A stretch of 64,000 bases of DNA, from contig NZ_SWDV01000014.1 in NCBI RefSeq assembly GCF_005877905.1, positions 124,001 through 188,000 on the forward strand, written 5' to 3'. A program made the position numbers and the translations under genes. The notes below the pieces were generated by a model that was not told the DNA's origin, did not search any database, and saw only the letters and a program-made list of their open reading frames with translations. Positions within the stretch are counted from its first letter, which is position 1, and every line of letters begins with the position of its first letter. Positions 54,977 to 62,706 of the stretch are shown here, in pieces. Source of the DNA: Pseudomonas nicosulfuronedens. GTDB lineage: Bacteria > Pseudomonadota > Gammaproteobacteria > Pseudomonadales > Pseudomonadaceae.

Positions 54977-55065
54977 AAAAAGCACCGCGCTCGCCGGCTG
55001 ACTACAGCAGTAGCCGCGCTCCGCAGGCCCCTCTGCTCAGGGGAGGGCTGGGCGGTGTCAGGCTT

Positions 55066-55899
55066 TCAGTGCGCTTCTTCCAGGTCGTCGTGGAGCAGCC
55101 CGAGGATTTCGCGCTTCATCTCGATGAACTGGCGGTCCATGACCATGTCCAGCGAGCGCGGGCGCTCGATGGGCACGTCGAGGATGCGTTTGATGCGCCC
55201 CGGGCGCGCGCCCATGACGTAGACGCGGTCGCCCAGCAGGATGGCCTCGTCGATGTCGTGGGTGACGAACACCACGGTCTTCTTGCTGTGGTCCCATACG
55301 CGCAGCAGCAATTGCTGCATCTGCATGCGGGTCTGGCTGTCGAGGGCGCCGAAGGGCTCGTCCATCAGCAGGATCTGCGGGTCGTTGGCCAGCGCGCGAG
55401 CGATCGCCACGCGCTGCATCATTCCGCCGGAGAGCTGCTTGGGATAGTTGTTCTCGAAGCGGCGCAGGCCGACTTCGTCGAGGTAGTAATCGACGATCTC
55501 ACGGCGCTCGGCCGCCGGCATGCCGCGGCGCTTGAGGCCGAATTCGACGTTCTGCCGCACGGTGAGCCAGGGGAACAGGGTGTAGCTCTGGAACACCATG
55601 CCGCGATCGGCGCCGGGGCCGTCGACCAGCTGGCCGCCGACGTAGATGTCGCCTTCGGTGGGTTCGGCCAGGCCGGCGGTGAGGTAGAGCAGGCTCGACT
55701 TGCCGCAGCCGGAGGGGCCGACGATGACGGCGAACTGCTGGTCCGGCACCTCGAAGGAGACGTTCTCCAGCGCGCTGAAGGTGCCGCCCTCAGGCGTGCG
55801 GTAGCGCAGGCTGACGTTCTCCACCCGCAGGCGGGGCGGAGTACCGGGTTGCTGACCGGTCACGGCTGGTTCTTCCTGCTTGATCGCTACTGCGCCCAT
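55066..55899 (-). CDS. ABC transporter ATPase, nitrate/sulfonate/taurine type
   Basis: A 277-residue ATPase of the TauB/SsuB class. Walker A GPSGCGKSS, signature LSGGMMQRVAIARAL, Walker B ILLMDEPFGALD and VFVTHDIDEAI. ATG 55899 lies inside the 3' end of the permease gene (13-bp overlap), showing translational coupling. Last gene of a binding protein-permease-ATPase operon. The imported compound is unknown. Confidence 0.88.
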   Translation of the reverse strand: MGAVAIKQEEPAVTGQQPGTPPRLRVENVSLRYRTPEGGTFSALENVSFEVPDQQFAVIVGPSGCGKSSLLYLTAGLAEPTEGDIYVGGQLVDGPGADRGMVFQSYTLFPWLTVRQNVEFGLKRRGMPAAERREIVDYYLDEVGLRRFENNYPKQLSGGMMQRVAIARALANDPQILLMDEPFGALDSQTRMQMQQLLLRVWDHSKKTVVFVTHDIDEAILLGDRVYVMGARPGRIKRILDVPIERPRSLDMVMDRQFIEMKREILGLLHDDLEEAH

Positions 55900-56693
55900 G
55901 ACGCCACCTTCAGTCGGATGAATCGGAACAGTTGGTCGGTGATCAGGCCCAGCAGGCCGATGATGGCGATCGCCAGGAAGATCACGTCGACCTGGAAGCC
56001 GCGCATGGCCTTGAGGCTGATGTAGCCCAGGCCGCTGGAGGCGGCTACCAGCTCGGCAACCACCAGGTAGGTCCAGGCCCAGCCCATGGTCACGCGCAGG
56101 GTGTCGAGTACGCCGGGCAGCGAGGCCGGGCCGAGTACGTGGAGGACCACGTCGCGGCGGTTGCAACCCAGGGTGTAGGACGCGTTGACCAGGTCCTTGG
56201 CGACGCCGCGGGAGACGTCGGCGATCATCACCAGTTGCTGGAAGAACACGCCGAAGATGATCACGGTGACGCGCTGTTCCAGGCCGATACCAATCCACAG
56301 GATGAACAGCGGTACAAAGGAGGTCACCGGCAGGTAGCGGATGAAGTTCACCAGCGGTTCGAGGAAGGCCTGGACGATGCGGAAGCTGCCCATCAGCAGC
56401 CCCAGCGGCACCGCCACCAGCGAGGAGATGATGAAGCCGATCATCACCACCTTGACGCTGGCCATCACGTGGGTAGCGAGGGTGCCGTCACTGGCCAGGC
56501 GCACGCCGGCCGCGAGCACCGCGTCCGGGGTGGGCAGGAACATCGCCGGCACCACACCGCCGTAGGAAAGCCCGGCCCACAGGCCGAACACGAGCAGCCA
56601 GCACAAGGTGCCGGCGGACCAGACCAGTTTCAACGGCAGGTCGACCTTGGGCGTCAGGCAACGGCTGAGCCAGGATTGCGAACGACGAGGCAT
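55887..56693 (-). CDS. ABC transporter permease, TauC/SsuC type
   Basis: A 268-residue BPD_transp_1 permease with about six membrane segments. The EAA-like loop is LVNASYTLGCNRRDVVLHVLGPASLPGVLDTLRV, and ELVAASSGLGYI near 220 is characteristic of the sulfonate/taurine/nitrate class. 58 bp downstream of the binding-protein gene; overlaps the ATPase gene. Confidence 0.88.
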   Translation of the reverse strand: MPRRSQSWLSRCLTPKVDLPLKLVWSAGTLCWLLVFGLWAGLSYGGVVPAMFLPTPDAVLAAGVRLASDGTLATHVMASVKVVMIGFIISSLVAVPLGLLMGSFRIVQAFLEPLVNFIRYLPVTSFVPLFILWIGIGLEQRVTVIIFGVFFQQLVMIADVSRGVAKDLVNASYTLGCNRRDVVLHVLGPASLPGVLDTLRVTMGWAWTYLVVAELVAASSGLGYISLKAMRGFQVDVIFLAIAIIGLLGLITDQLFRFIRLKVASWAQ

Positions 56694-56751
56694 CGCGGAT
56701 TCCTCCAGGCGAGCGGCGCCAGGCCGCCCGCGGGGACATAGAGTGAGACGG

Positions 56752-57726
56752 TTACTCGGAAACGAAGCGCGGATCGACCAGGTCGTCGTAGCTGACTTCC
56801 AGGCGCTTGCCCTGCAGGCCGCTCCAGGTCTCGTTGGCGAGACGGATCAGACCTTTGATGTCGCCGGGCTTTCCGGGGGTACCGATGAGCTGCTCGCTCA
56901 TGGCCTTGTCGTAGAAGCGAACGCCCTTGGCGGCTTCGGCCAGGGCCTTGGGATCGGAGAGGTAGCCGCCGACGCCCTTGGCCATGATCGCGTAGGCCTC
57001 GTCCGGGTGCTCCTTGGTGTACTGCACGGCCTTGTACAGGCCTTTCACCAGGGCCTTCACGTCCTCGGGCTGCTTCTCGATGACGTCACAGTTGAGGGCG
57101 ACCACGTCGACGATCACGCCGGGGGTAGTGGAGCTGTCCACCAGCACCTTGCCCTGCTGTTTTTCGCGTACCAGGGAGAGGTGCGGCTCCCAGGTCACGG
57201 CGGCGGGTACACGGCCGGCAATGAAGGCGCTGGCCGCGTCATCGGCGGTCATGTTCTGCACCTTGATGTCGCTCATGTTCATGCCAGCGTGCTTGAGCAG
57301 GTAGGCCAGCCAGAACTGCGAGACGGAGCCTTCGTTCACCGCCACCTCCTGGCCCTTGAGCTGCGCCAGGCTGGTGACGTCCTTGCCTACCAGCACGCCG
57401 TCGCCGCCATGGCTGTCGTCCAGCGCAGCCACCGCCTTGAAGCAGAACTTGGGCCGGTACTTGAGGATTTCGTCGATGGTGGAAGCGGAGCCGGAGAGCT
57501 GGCCGGAAGCCTGGGCTGCCATGTACATCGAGGCTTCCTCGATGGTGGTCAGCTGCAGGTCCAGGCCCTGTTCCTTGAAGTAGCCCAGGTCACGGGCGAG
57601 GTAGAGGGTGCCGTAGCCGACCCAGGTGGTGTGGCCGATGGACAGGGTGCCGGCCTGCGCGCCGGAAACGGCGGCGAGAGCCAGGGCAGAACACGCGATG
57701 GAACGCACGAGCAAGGACTTGATCAT
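56752..57726 (-). CDS. ABC transporter substrate-binding protein, NMT1/TauA-like
   Basis: A 324-residue periplasmic protein with signal peptide 1-25 (MIKSLLVRSIACSALALAAVSGAQA). The mature part has the NMT1/SsuA-like fold: GHTTWVGYGTLYLARDLGYFKEQGLD, DVTSLAQLKGQEVAVNEGSVSQF and VPAAVTWEPHLS. First gene of the transporter operon. An AT-rich stretch at 57890-57905 probably holds its promoter. Ligand could be a sulfonate, a pyrimidine precursor or another small organic compound. Confidence 0.87.
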   Translation of the reverse strand: MIKSLLVRSIACSALALAAVSGAQAGTLSIGHTTWVGYGTLYLARDLGYFKEQGLDLQLTTIEEASMYMAAQASGQLSGSASTIDEILKYRPKFCFKAVAALDDSHGGDGVLVGKDVTSLAQLKGQEVAVNEGSVSQFWLAYLLKHAGMNMSDIKVQNMTADDAASAFIAGRVPAAVTWEPHLSLVREKQQGKVLVDSSTTPGVIVDVVALNCDVIEKQPEDVKALVKGLYKAVQYTKEHPDEAYAIMAKGVGGYLSDPKALAEAAKGVRFYDKAMSEQLIGTPGKPGDIKGLIRLANETWSGLQGKRLEVSYDDLVDPRFVSE

Positions 57727-58043
57727 GAAGCACTCCCACAGCCGTTTGGCTTTGTTGTTGATTTACTGCGGCAGTGGCCAGGAGGCCGGTAAAACCGGGA
57801 CATGCGCGGCATCGAGCTCTATGGCTCAGCGCCTGAAGGCTTTGTCTCGCGACATGTCTGACAGACCGATGGTGGCCGAAGCGGGAGGCTCGGAAAATTA
57901 TTAAATATGTCGTTGCGCCATAAGAAAAAGCTGCCTTGCGGGCGAAAGTGCACCAGCATGGCGCAAGAGAGAACTCGAACACGCGCGAGGCCCTTCCGGC
58001 TGCACTATCGTTGATCGCAGCTCTCTTCCAGGAAGGTCCCATC
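57727..58043. other. Divergent intergenic region
   Basis: 317 bp between the transporter operon and the large secreted protein gene. GAAAATTATTAAATATGTCG at about 57892-57911 is markedly AT-rich and likely contains promoter elements for one or both directions. AGGAAGG at about 58030-58036 is the ribosome binding site of the plus-strand gene. No ORF or terminator seen. Confidence 0.5.
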
Positions 58044-60443
58044 ATGGCTCTACGCCCCACCCTGTCTGCCCTGGCACTCGCCATCGGGCTGTCGCTGCTA
58101 CCGACTTACCCACAGGCCGCCGACGTCCAACCGCCCGCCACCGCCGCCCAATTGACCTGGCCCCGTGATTTCGCCCTGGGTGAACAGCATGTGCAGATCT
58201 TCCAGCCGCAGATCGAGGACTGGGACGGCACTCGCATGAGCGGCCGTGCGGCCATCGCCGTCGGCGCCGCGAAGGACGCTCCCACCTATGGCGTGGCGCA
58301 GTTCTCCGCTGCGGCGGCCATCGACAAGGCCAGTGGCCTGGTGCAGCTCACCGACCTGCGCATCGACAAGGTCGAAGTTCCCACCGCCCCGGACAGCGCC
58401 GGCAAGGTGCGCGATGCCCTGGTGGCGCGCTTGCCCAAGGATGGCCTGACGGTCTCCCTCGACCAGTTGCAGGCCAGCTACGCGGTGAACCAGCAGTTGG
58501 ACAAGCTGCGCCACGTCGAAGTGAAGAACGATGCGCCACAGATCCTCTTCGCCAGCACCCCAACCGTGCTGGTGATGATCGATGGCCAACCACAGTGGCA
58601 AGCCCTGACGGGCAGCGACTTCGAGCGGGTTATCAACAGCCGTGTGCTGCTCCTGCGCGACGCCCAGGGCAATCACTACCTGAACGCCGCCGGCAACTGG
58701 TACACGTCCCAGGCGCTGGACGGCAGCTGGCTGGTGCTGAGCCAGCCGCCGAAGGCACTGGTCAGCGCGCAGCAACTGGCGCAGAAAGCCGGGCCGGTGG
58801 ACGCGCTGCTGCCCAAGGATGGCAAGCAGCCGGCGAAGGCGCCGGCGGTGCTGGTCGCGACACAGCCCACCGAGCTCATCGTCAGCGACGGTACCGCGCA
58901 GATGCAGCCCGTGGACGGCGTCAGCCTGCTGACGATGCAGAACGCCGACCACGCGGTGTTCGTCGACCCGACCCACAACACCTGGTACGTGCTGTTGTCC
59001 GGCCGCTGGTTCAGCGGCCCCGGCGAGAAAGGCCCATGGACCTACGTGCCGGGCAAGGACCTGCCCGCCGACTTCGCGAAGATCTCGGCCAAGGACCCGA
59101 AGGCCAACGTACTGGTTTCGGTCCCCGGCACACCGCAAGCCAAGGAGGCCGCCATTGCCGCGAGCATCCCGCAGACCGCCAGCGTCTCGCGCAGCAAGGC
59201 GACGCTGAAGGTGAACTACGACGGCGCACCGAGCTTCCAACCCATTTCCGGCACTGCCCTCAACTACGCGGTGAACACGCCGACACCCGTGATCGAGGTC
59301 GCGGCCAATCAGTTCTTCGCCGTGAGCAACGGCGTCTGGTTCGTCGCCCCCAGCGCCACCGGCCCCTGGCAGGTAGCGACCGAAGTACCGGCGGCGATCT
59401 ACGGCATCCCGCCCAGCTCGCCGGTCTACTACGTGACCTACGTGCACATCTACTCGGTCACCCCGCAAACCGTCGTGGTCGGCTACACGCCGGGCTACCT
59501 GGGTGTGGTGGTCAACAGCGACGGCACAGTGGTCTACGGCACCGGCTACACCTATCCCGCCTACGTCAGCAGCACCGTTTACTATGGTTATCCACCGACC
59601 TACGGCTACGGAGCGGGCTTTGCGGTGGGCGCGCTGACCGGTTTCGCCTTCGGCTATGCCGCCGGAGCCTGGTGGGGCTCGCCGGAACCCTACTGGGGTC
59701 CGTACTGGGGCCCTTACCCGGCCGGAGGCTGGAGCTACACCAACATCAACCAGGCCAACTTCTACGGGCGCTGGGGTCAGGGCACCGTCACCCACGCCTA
59801 TGGCTACAACGGCTGGACCGGCACGCAATGGCAAGGCAGCTCCGCCGCCGGCTACAACCCGCGCACCGGCGCCCGGTTCGCCGGCAGCCAGGGAGCGGCG
59901 TTCAACCCCTATACCGACCAGGGAGTGGCCGGTCGGCGTGGCGCCTACGCCAATCCGTCCACCGGCATGTCTGGAGCTGGGCGCAGCGGCGTGGCGTACA
60001 ACACGGACAGCGGTGACTTCAAGGCGGGCCAGCAAGGCATCCAGCACAACGCCCAGACCGGTCGCACCACCATCGCCGAGCGCGGTGTCTCCGGCGACGT
60101 GGATGATGGTCGCGGCAGCTACGACCACAACAACCAGGGTGTCAGCTACAACCGCCGCACCGGGAACGCCGTGGCCTGGAAGAACGGCGACGTCTACGCC
60201 GGACACGACGGCAACGTCTACCAGCACACCCAGGATGGGGGTTGGCAGCAGCACACTGACAATGGCTGGCAACCGGTGCAGCAGGACCGCAGCGAAATGC
60301 GCAGCCAACTCGACCAGCAGTGGCAATCGCGCCAGACAGGTCAGCAGCGCTTCGGCGAGACCCAGCGTCAGTGGGGTGGCGGCGGCTTCGGCGGCGGTCA
60401 TTTCGGCGGTGGTCACTTCGGCGGAGGCGGCTTCCGCCGCTGA
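58044..60443 (+). CDS. Large secreted repeat protein of unknown function
   Basis: A 799-residue protein with a signal peptide (residues 1-26, ending YPQAA). Residues 30-480 consist of several similar blocks with W/Y-rich turns (GQPQWQALTG, AGNWYTSQALDGSWLVLSQPP, GRWFSGPGEKGPWTYVPG, NGVWFVAPSATGPWQVA). Residues 500-590 are extremely Y/G/P/W-rich. Residues 605-740 repeat an N-x-x-TG-x-x-x-AG pattern. The end is GGGGFGGGHFGGGHFGGGGF-like. Similar pseudomonad proteins are labelled carbohydrate-binding. Probably an extracellular or outer surface protein. Confidence 0.72.
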   Translation: MALRPTLSALALAIGLSLLPTYPQAADVQPPATAAQLTWPRDFALGEQHVQIFQPQIEDWDGTRMSGRAAIAVGAAKDAPTYGVAQFSAAAAIDKASGLVQLTDLRIDKVEVPTAPDSAGKVRDALVARLPKDGLTVSLDQLQASYAVNQQLDKLRHVEVKNDAPQILFASTPTVLVMIDGQPQWQALTGSDFERVINSRVLLLRDAQGNHYLNAAGNWYTSQALDGSWLVLSQPPKALVSAQQLAQKAGPVDALLPKDGKQPAKAPAVLVATQPTELIVSDGTAQMQPVDGVSLLTMQNADHAVFVDPTHNTWYVLLSGRWFSGPGEKGPWTYVPGKDLPADFAKISAKDPKANVLVSVPGTPQAKEAAIAASIPQTASVSRSKATLKVNYDGAPSFQPISGTALNYAVNTPTPVIEVAANQFFAVSNGVWFVAPSATGPWQVATEVPAAIYGIPPSSPVYYVTYVHIYSVTPQTVVVGYTPGYLGVVVNSDGTVVYGTGYTYPAYVSSTVYYGYPPTYGYGAGFAVGALTGFAFGYAAGAWWGSPEPYWGPYWGPYPAGGWSYTNINQANFYGRWGQGTVTHAYGYNGWTGTQWQGSSAAGYNPRTGARFAGSQGAAFNPYTDQGVAGRRGAYANPSTGMSGAGRSGVAYNTDSGDFKAGQQGIQHNAQTGRTTIAERGVSGDVDDGRGSYDHNNQGVSYNRRTGNAVAWKNGDVYAGHDGNVYQHTQDGGWQQHTDNGWQPVQQDRSEMRSQLDQQWQSRQTGQQRFGETQRQWGGGGFGGGHFGGGHFGGGGFRR

Positions 60444-60444
60444 C

Positions 60445-60488
60445 GCTGTGGACAAGGTTTTCCACAGCGCTGGTCGTTGTGGAAAACC
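60445..60488 (+). other. Two mutually exclusive hairpins
   Basis: GCTGTGGA (60445-60452) / TCCACAGC (60461-60468) competes with GGTTTTCCACA (60456-60466) / TGTGGAAAACC (60478-60488), because TCCACA is used by both. No T tract follows. It lies between the secreted-protein stop and the AEC transporter. Confidence 0.45.
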
Positions 60489-60582
60489 GCTGCAAGTCGG
60501 GCAATAAACTTATCCACACGCCTTGCCCTTCCCCGCACGCCCTCGGCAAGATGCCCGCTCCCACCACCATCGCGGGGTTGCC

Positions 60583-61497
60583 GTGACCGCTCTGTTCCAG
60601 GCCCTCTGGCCGTTGTTCGCGCTGATCGTCGGCGGCTTCGTGCTGCGCCGCAAAGGCTTTCCCGGTGACGCCTTCTGGCCGGCGGCAGAGCGACTCAACT
60701 ACTTCATCCTGTTCCCCGCTCTGCTCGCCAGCAGCTTGGCCAGCGCCCCGCTGAACGACCCCGGCCTCGCCCGCCAGGCGCTGGCGGTGATGCTGGGCCT
60801 GGGCATCGCCTGGATCGCCCTGTTGCTCGTCAAGCGCCTGCGAGGCTGGAACGCCGCGCGCTTCGGCGCCATAGCCCAGGGCGTACTGCGCTTCAACACC
60901 TACCTCGGACTCGCCGCGGTCGGTAGCCTTTACGGCAAGCCGGGGCTGACCTTGGCCGCGCTAATGCTGGCACTGATGGTACCGACGGTGAACGTGATGT
61001 CGGTATGGGCACTGACCGCCGAGCGCGGCATCAGCCTGCGCTCGCTGCTGCTGCCCATCGTGAAGAATCCGCTGATCCTTGCCTGCGTGGCCGGCGCCCT
61101 GCTCAACGTGACGGGTATCGGCCTGCCGGGCGGCACGGACCGGCTGTTCAACCTGCTGGCCGTGGCCAGCCTGCCACTGGGCCTGCTCTGCGTGGGCGCG
61201 GCACTGCAGCCACAGGAATTGCGTGCGGAAGTGTCGGCGCTGGGCTGGAACTGTGCGGTCCGCCTGCTGGCCATGCCGCTATTGGCCTTCGCCATCGCCC
61301 GCCTGCTGGCCCTGCCGGCGCTGGAAAGCGCGCTGCTGGTGCTGTTCTTCGCTTTACCCACAGCTCCGACCGCCTATGTGTTGACCCGCCAACTGGGCGG
61401 CGAGAGCGGGCTGATGGCCGGGATCATCACCCTGCAGACGCTGCTGGCCGGCGCCAGCCTGCTGCTGGTGATGGGCCTCATCCAGATGCTCGGGTGA
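60583..61497 (+). CDS. AEC (auxin efflux carrier) family transporter
   Basis: A 304-residue inner-membrane permease with about ten hydrophobic segments. FNTYLGLAAVGSLYG and the C-terminal FALPTAPTAYVLTRQLGGE are typical of AEC/YfdV-like proteins, which move organic acids or similar solutes. GTG 60583 is the likely start, preceded by GCGGGG; no ATG fits without adding a charged, proline-rich leader. Substrate unknown. Confidence 0.83.
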   Translation: MTALFQALWPLFALIVGGFVLRRKGFPGDAFWPAAERLNYFILFPALLASSLASAPLNDPGLARQALAVMLGLGIAWIALLLVKRLRGWNAARFGAIAQGVLRFNTYLGLAAVGSLYGKPGLTLAALMLALMVPTVNVMSVWALTAERGISLRSLLLPIVKNPLILACVAGALLNVTGIGLPGGTDRLFNLLAVASLPLGLLCVGAALQPQELRAEVSALGWNCAVRLLAMPLLAFAIARLLALPALESALLVLFFALPTAPTAYVLTRQLGGESGLMAGIITLQTLLAGASLLLVMGLIQMLG

Positions 61498-61758
61498 TCG
61501 TCCGCATAACCACCGTCCGGTCCTTGAATACCGGCAATGCACTCAGGACTGCCACCGCCTTTCTCAGATGACTGATGCCACGGGCAGCGCGGCCAGCAAT
61601 GGCGAGATCAATGGCCCCTGCCTGGAAGCGGCGCTCAGGCAATCACGCCAGCAGTCCCCCATCGCCAATACAGTGATCCACAATGGGTACAGGCGATCCT
61701 GATGTGGTCGATCAACTGACCCGACGCCAGCGTTTTTCTCCCACGACGAGGCAACACC
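61498..61758. other. Intergenic region
   Basis: 261 bp. A 44-codon frame (about 61568-61702, MTDATGSAASNG) lacks a ribosome binding site and is probably not a gene. GAGG at 61748-61751 is the ribosome binding site of the next gene. Nothing else is recognised. Confidence 0.4.
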
Positions 61759-62295
61759 GTGCGTAGATGGCTGATCCTGCTGGCTCTGGTCGCTCCTCTG
61801 TCGTGGGCCGCGAGCGTGACGAAGGAATTTACCTTTGCCGGTAGCGACTACTTCCATCGCTGGTCCCAGGAGGATCAGCATGAATTCACGCCACAAGGCC
61901 AGGAGGACCTGGCGAAGTGGCAGGACATGGTCACCCTGCACCGCTATGAGGCGGCCAGGAACGCCGAGCAGATGGCGGCGGTGGCCAACGCTGTACTGGA
62001 CAACTACCAGCAGCGGGGCGCGATCATCCTCAAGGTCGACGCCAGCCCCGCCCGGGGCAGCCAGCCTGCGGTCTACTTCATTGCGGCCGTGTTCCCGCAA
62101 CCGAGCTTCATCGAAGCGGTGTTCACCCGCCTCAAGCTGGAGAACGGCACGGGTACGGGGGTGATCTACTCCCACAGGCTCTACGGCAAGGCAACTGGCA
62201 ACAGCATGAGCGCCTGGCTCAAGGCCAACGCCACCGCGAGGGAGAACGACCTGATGGACTGGCAGCCGCCAGCCAAGGCTTTCCAGCGTCGCTGA
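61759..62295 (+). CDS. Exported hypothetical protein
   Basis: A 178-residue protein starting at GTG 61759 with a short signal peptide (MRRWLILLALVAPLSWAAS). The mature part has FTFAGSDYFHRWSQEDQHEFTPQGQEDLAKWQDMVTLHRYE, NAVLDNYQQRGAIILKV and AVFPQPSFIEAVFTRLKL. No Cys after the signal core, so a soluble periplasmic protein rather than a lipoprotein. Family not recognised. Single gene. Confidence 0.72.
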   Translation: MRRWLILLALVAPLSWAASVTKEFTFAGSDYFHRWSQEDQHEFTPQGQEDLAKWQDMVTLHRYEAARNAEQMAAVANAVLDNYQQRGAIILKVDASPARGSQPAVYFIAAVFPQPSFIEAVFTRLKLENGTGTGVIYSHRLYGKATGNSMSAWLKANATARENDLMDWQPPAKAFQRR

Positions 62296-62706
62296 GCCCG
62301 GGTCCCCCCGGTGTCGCATCGATGGGTATCGCTGCGCTCCACACCATCCTGCAATGCACCCCTGCTGCCAGCCCGGCGATGATCGGAGGACGGTTATTCA
62401 CACCACTGGCCTGGGCTTCACGACTTACCCACATGACCCTGTCATCCGTTCGCGAGCAAGCTTGCTTCTCCAGCAAAGTCCCGTCGATCAGCGGAAATCC
62501 TGCCGAAAGCCTGCTGAAAGCTTGACCCCCTAGCATCGCCGCCTCGGTCCTCCCGGCCGGACCTGCGTTCGCGCAGCGTACAAAAACAACAATCGGTGAT
62601 CGCTCATGCCCCGCTTCCTGTCTCTACCCGCCCCGACTCCGTCCGCACCACGCGTGCTTATCCACAGCCGCTGCTGAATCCCCCGCGCCGACCCGGAGTT
62701 ATCCCC
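62296..62706. other. Intergenic region with degenerate repeat halves
   Basis: 411 bp. ATGGGTATCGCTGCGCTCCA...CATCCTGC (62322-62352) is a right half of the TACCCATC family, and GTTCGCGAGCAAGCTTGCTT (about 62449-62468) a REP half. A TTATCCACA sequence lies at 62658-62666. GGAG at 62695-62698 is the ribosome binding site of the symporter. No ORF recognised. Confidence 0.5.

Noticed and set aside
58098-60455. 785-codon minus-strand frame opposite the secreted protein
   Set aside because: Antisense of repeats; V/D/G-rich with no start signal.
60510-60518. TTATCCACA matching the DnaA box (also at 1603 and 62658)
   Set aside because: Single isolated boxes far apart, one inside a gene; no cluster or AT-rich unwinding region, so not an origin.
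61568-61702. 44-codon frame in the AEC - hypothetical gap
   Set aside because: No ribosome binding site, unremarkable composition, no terminator.
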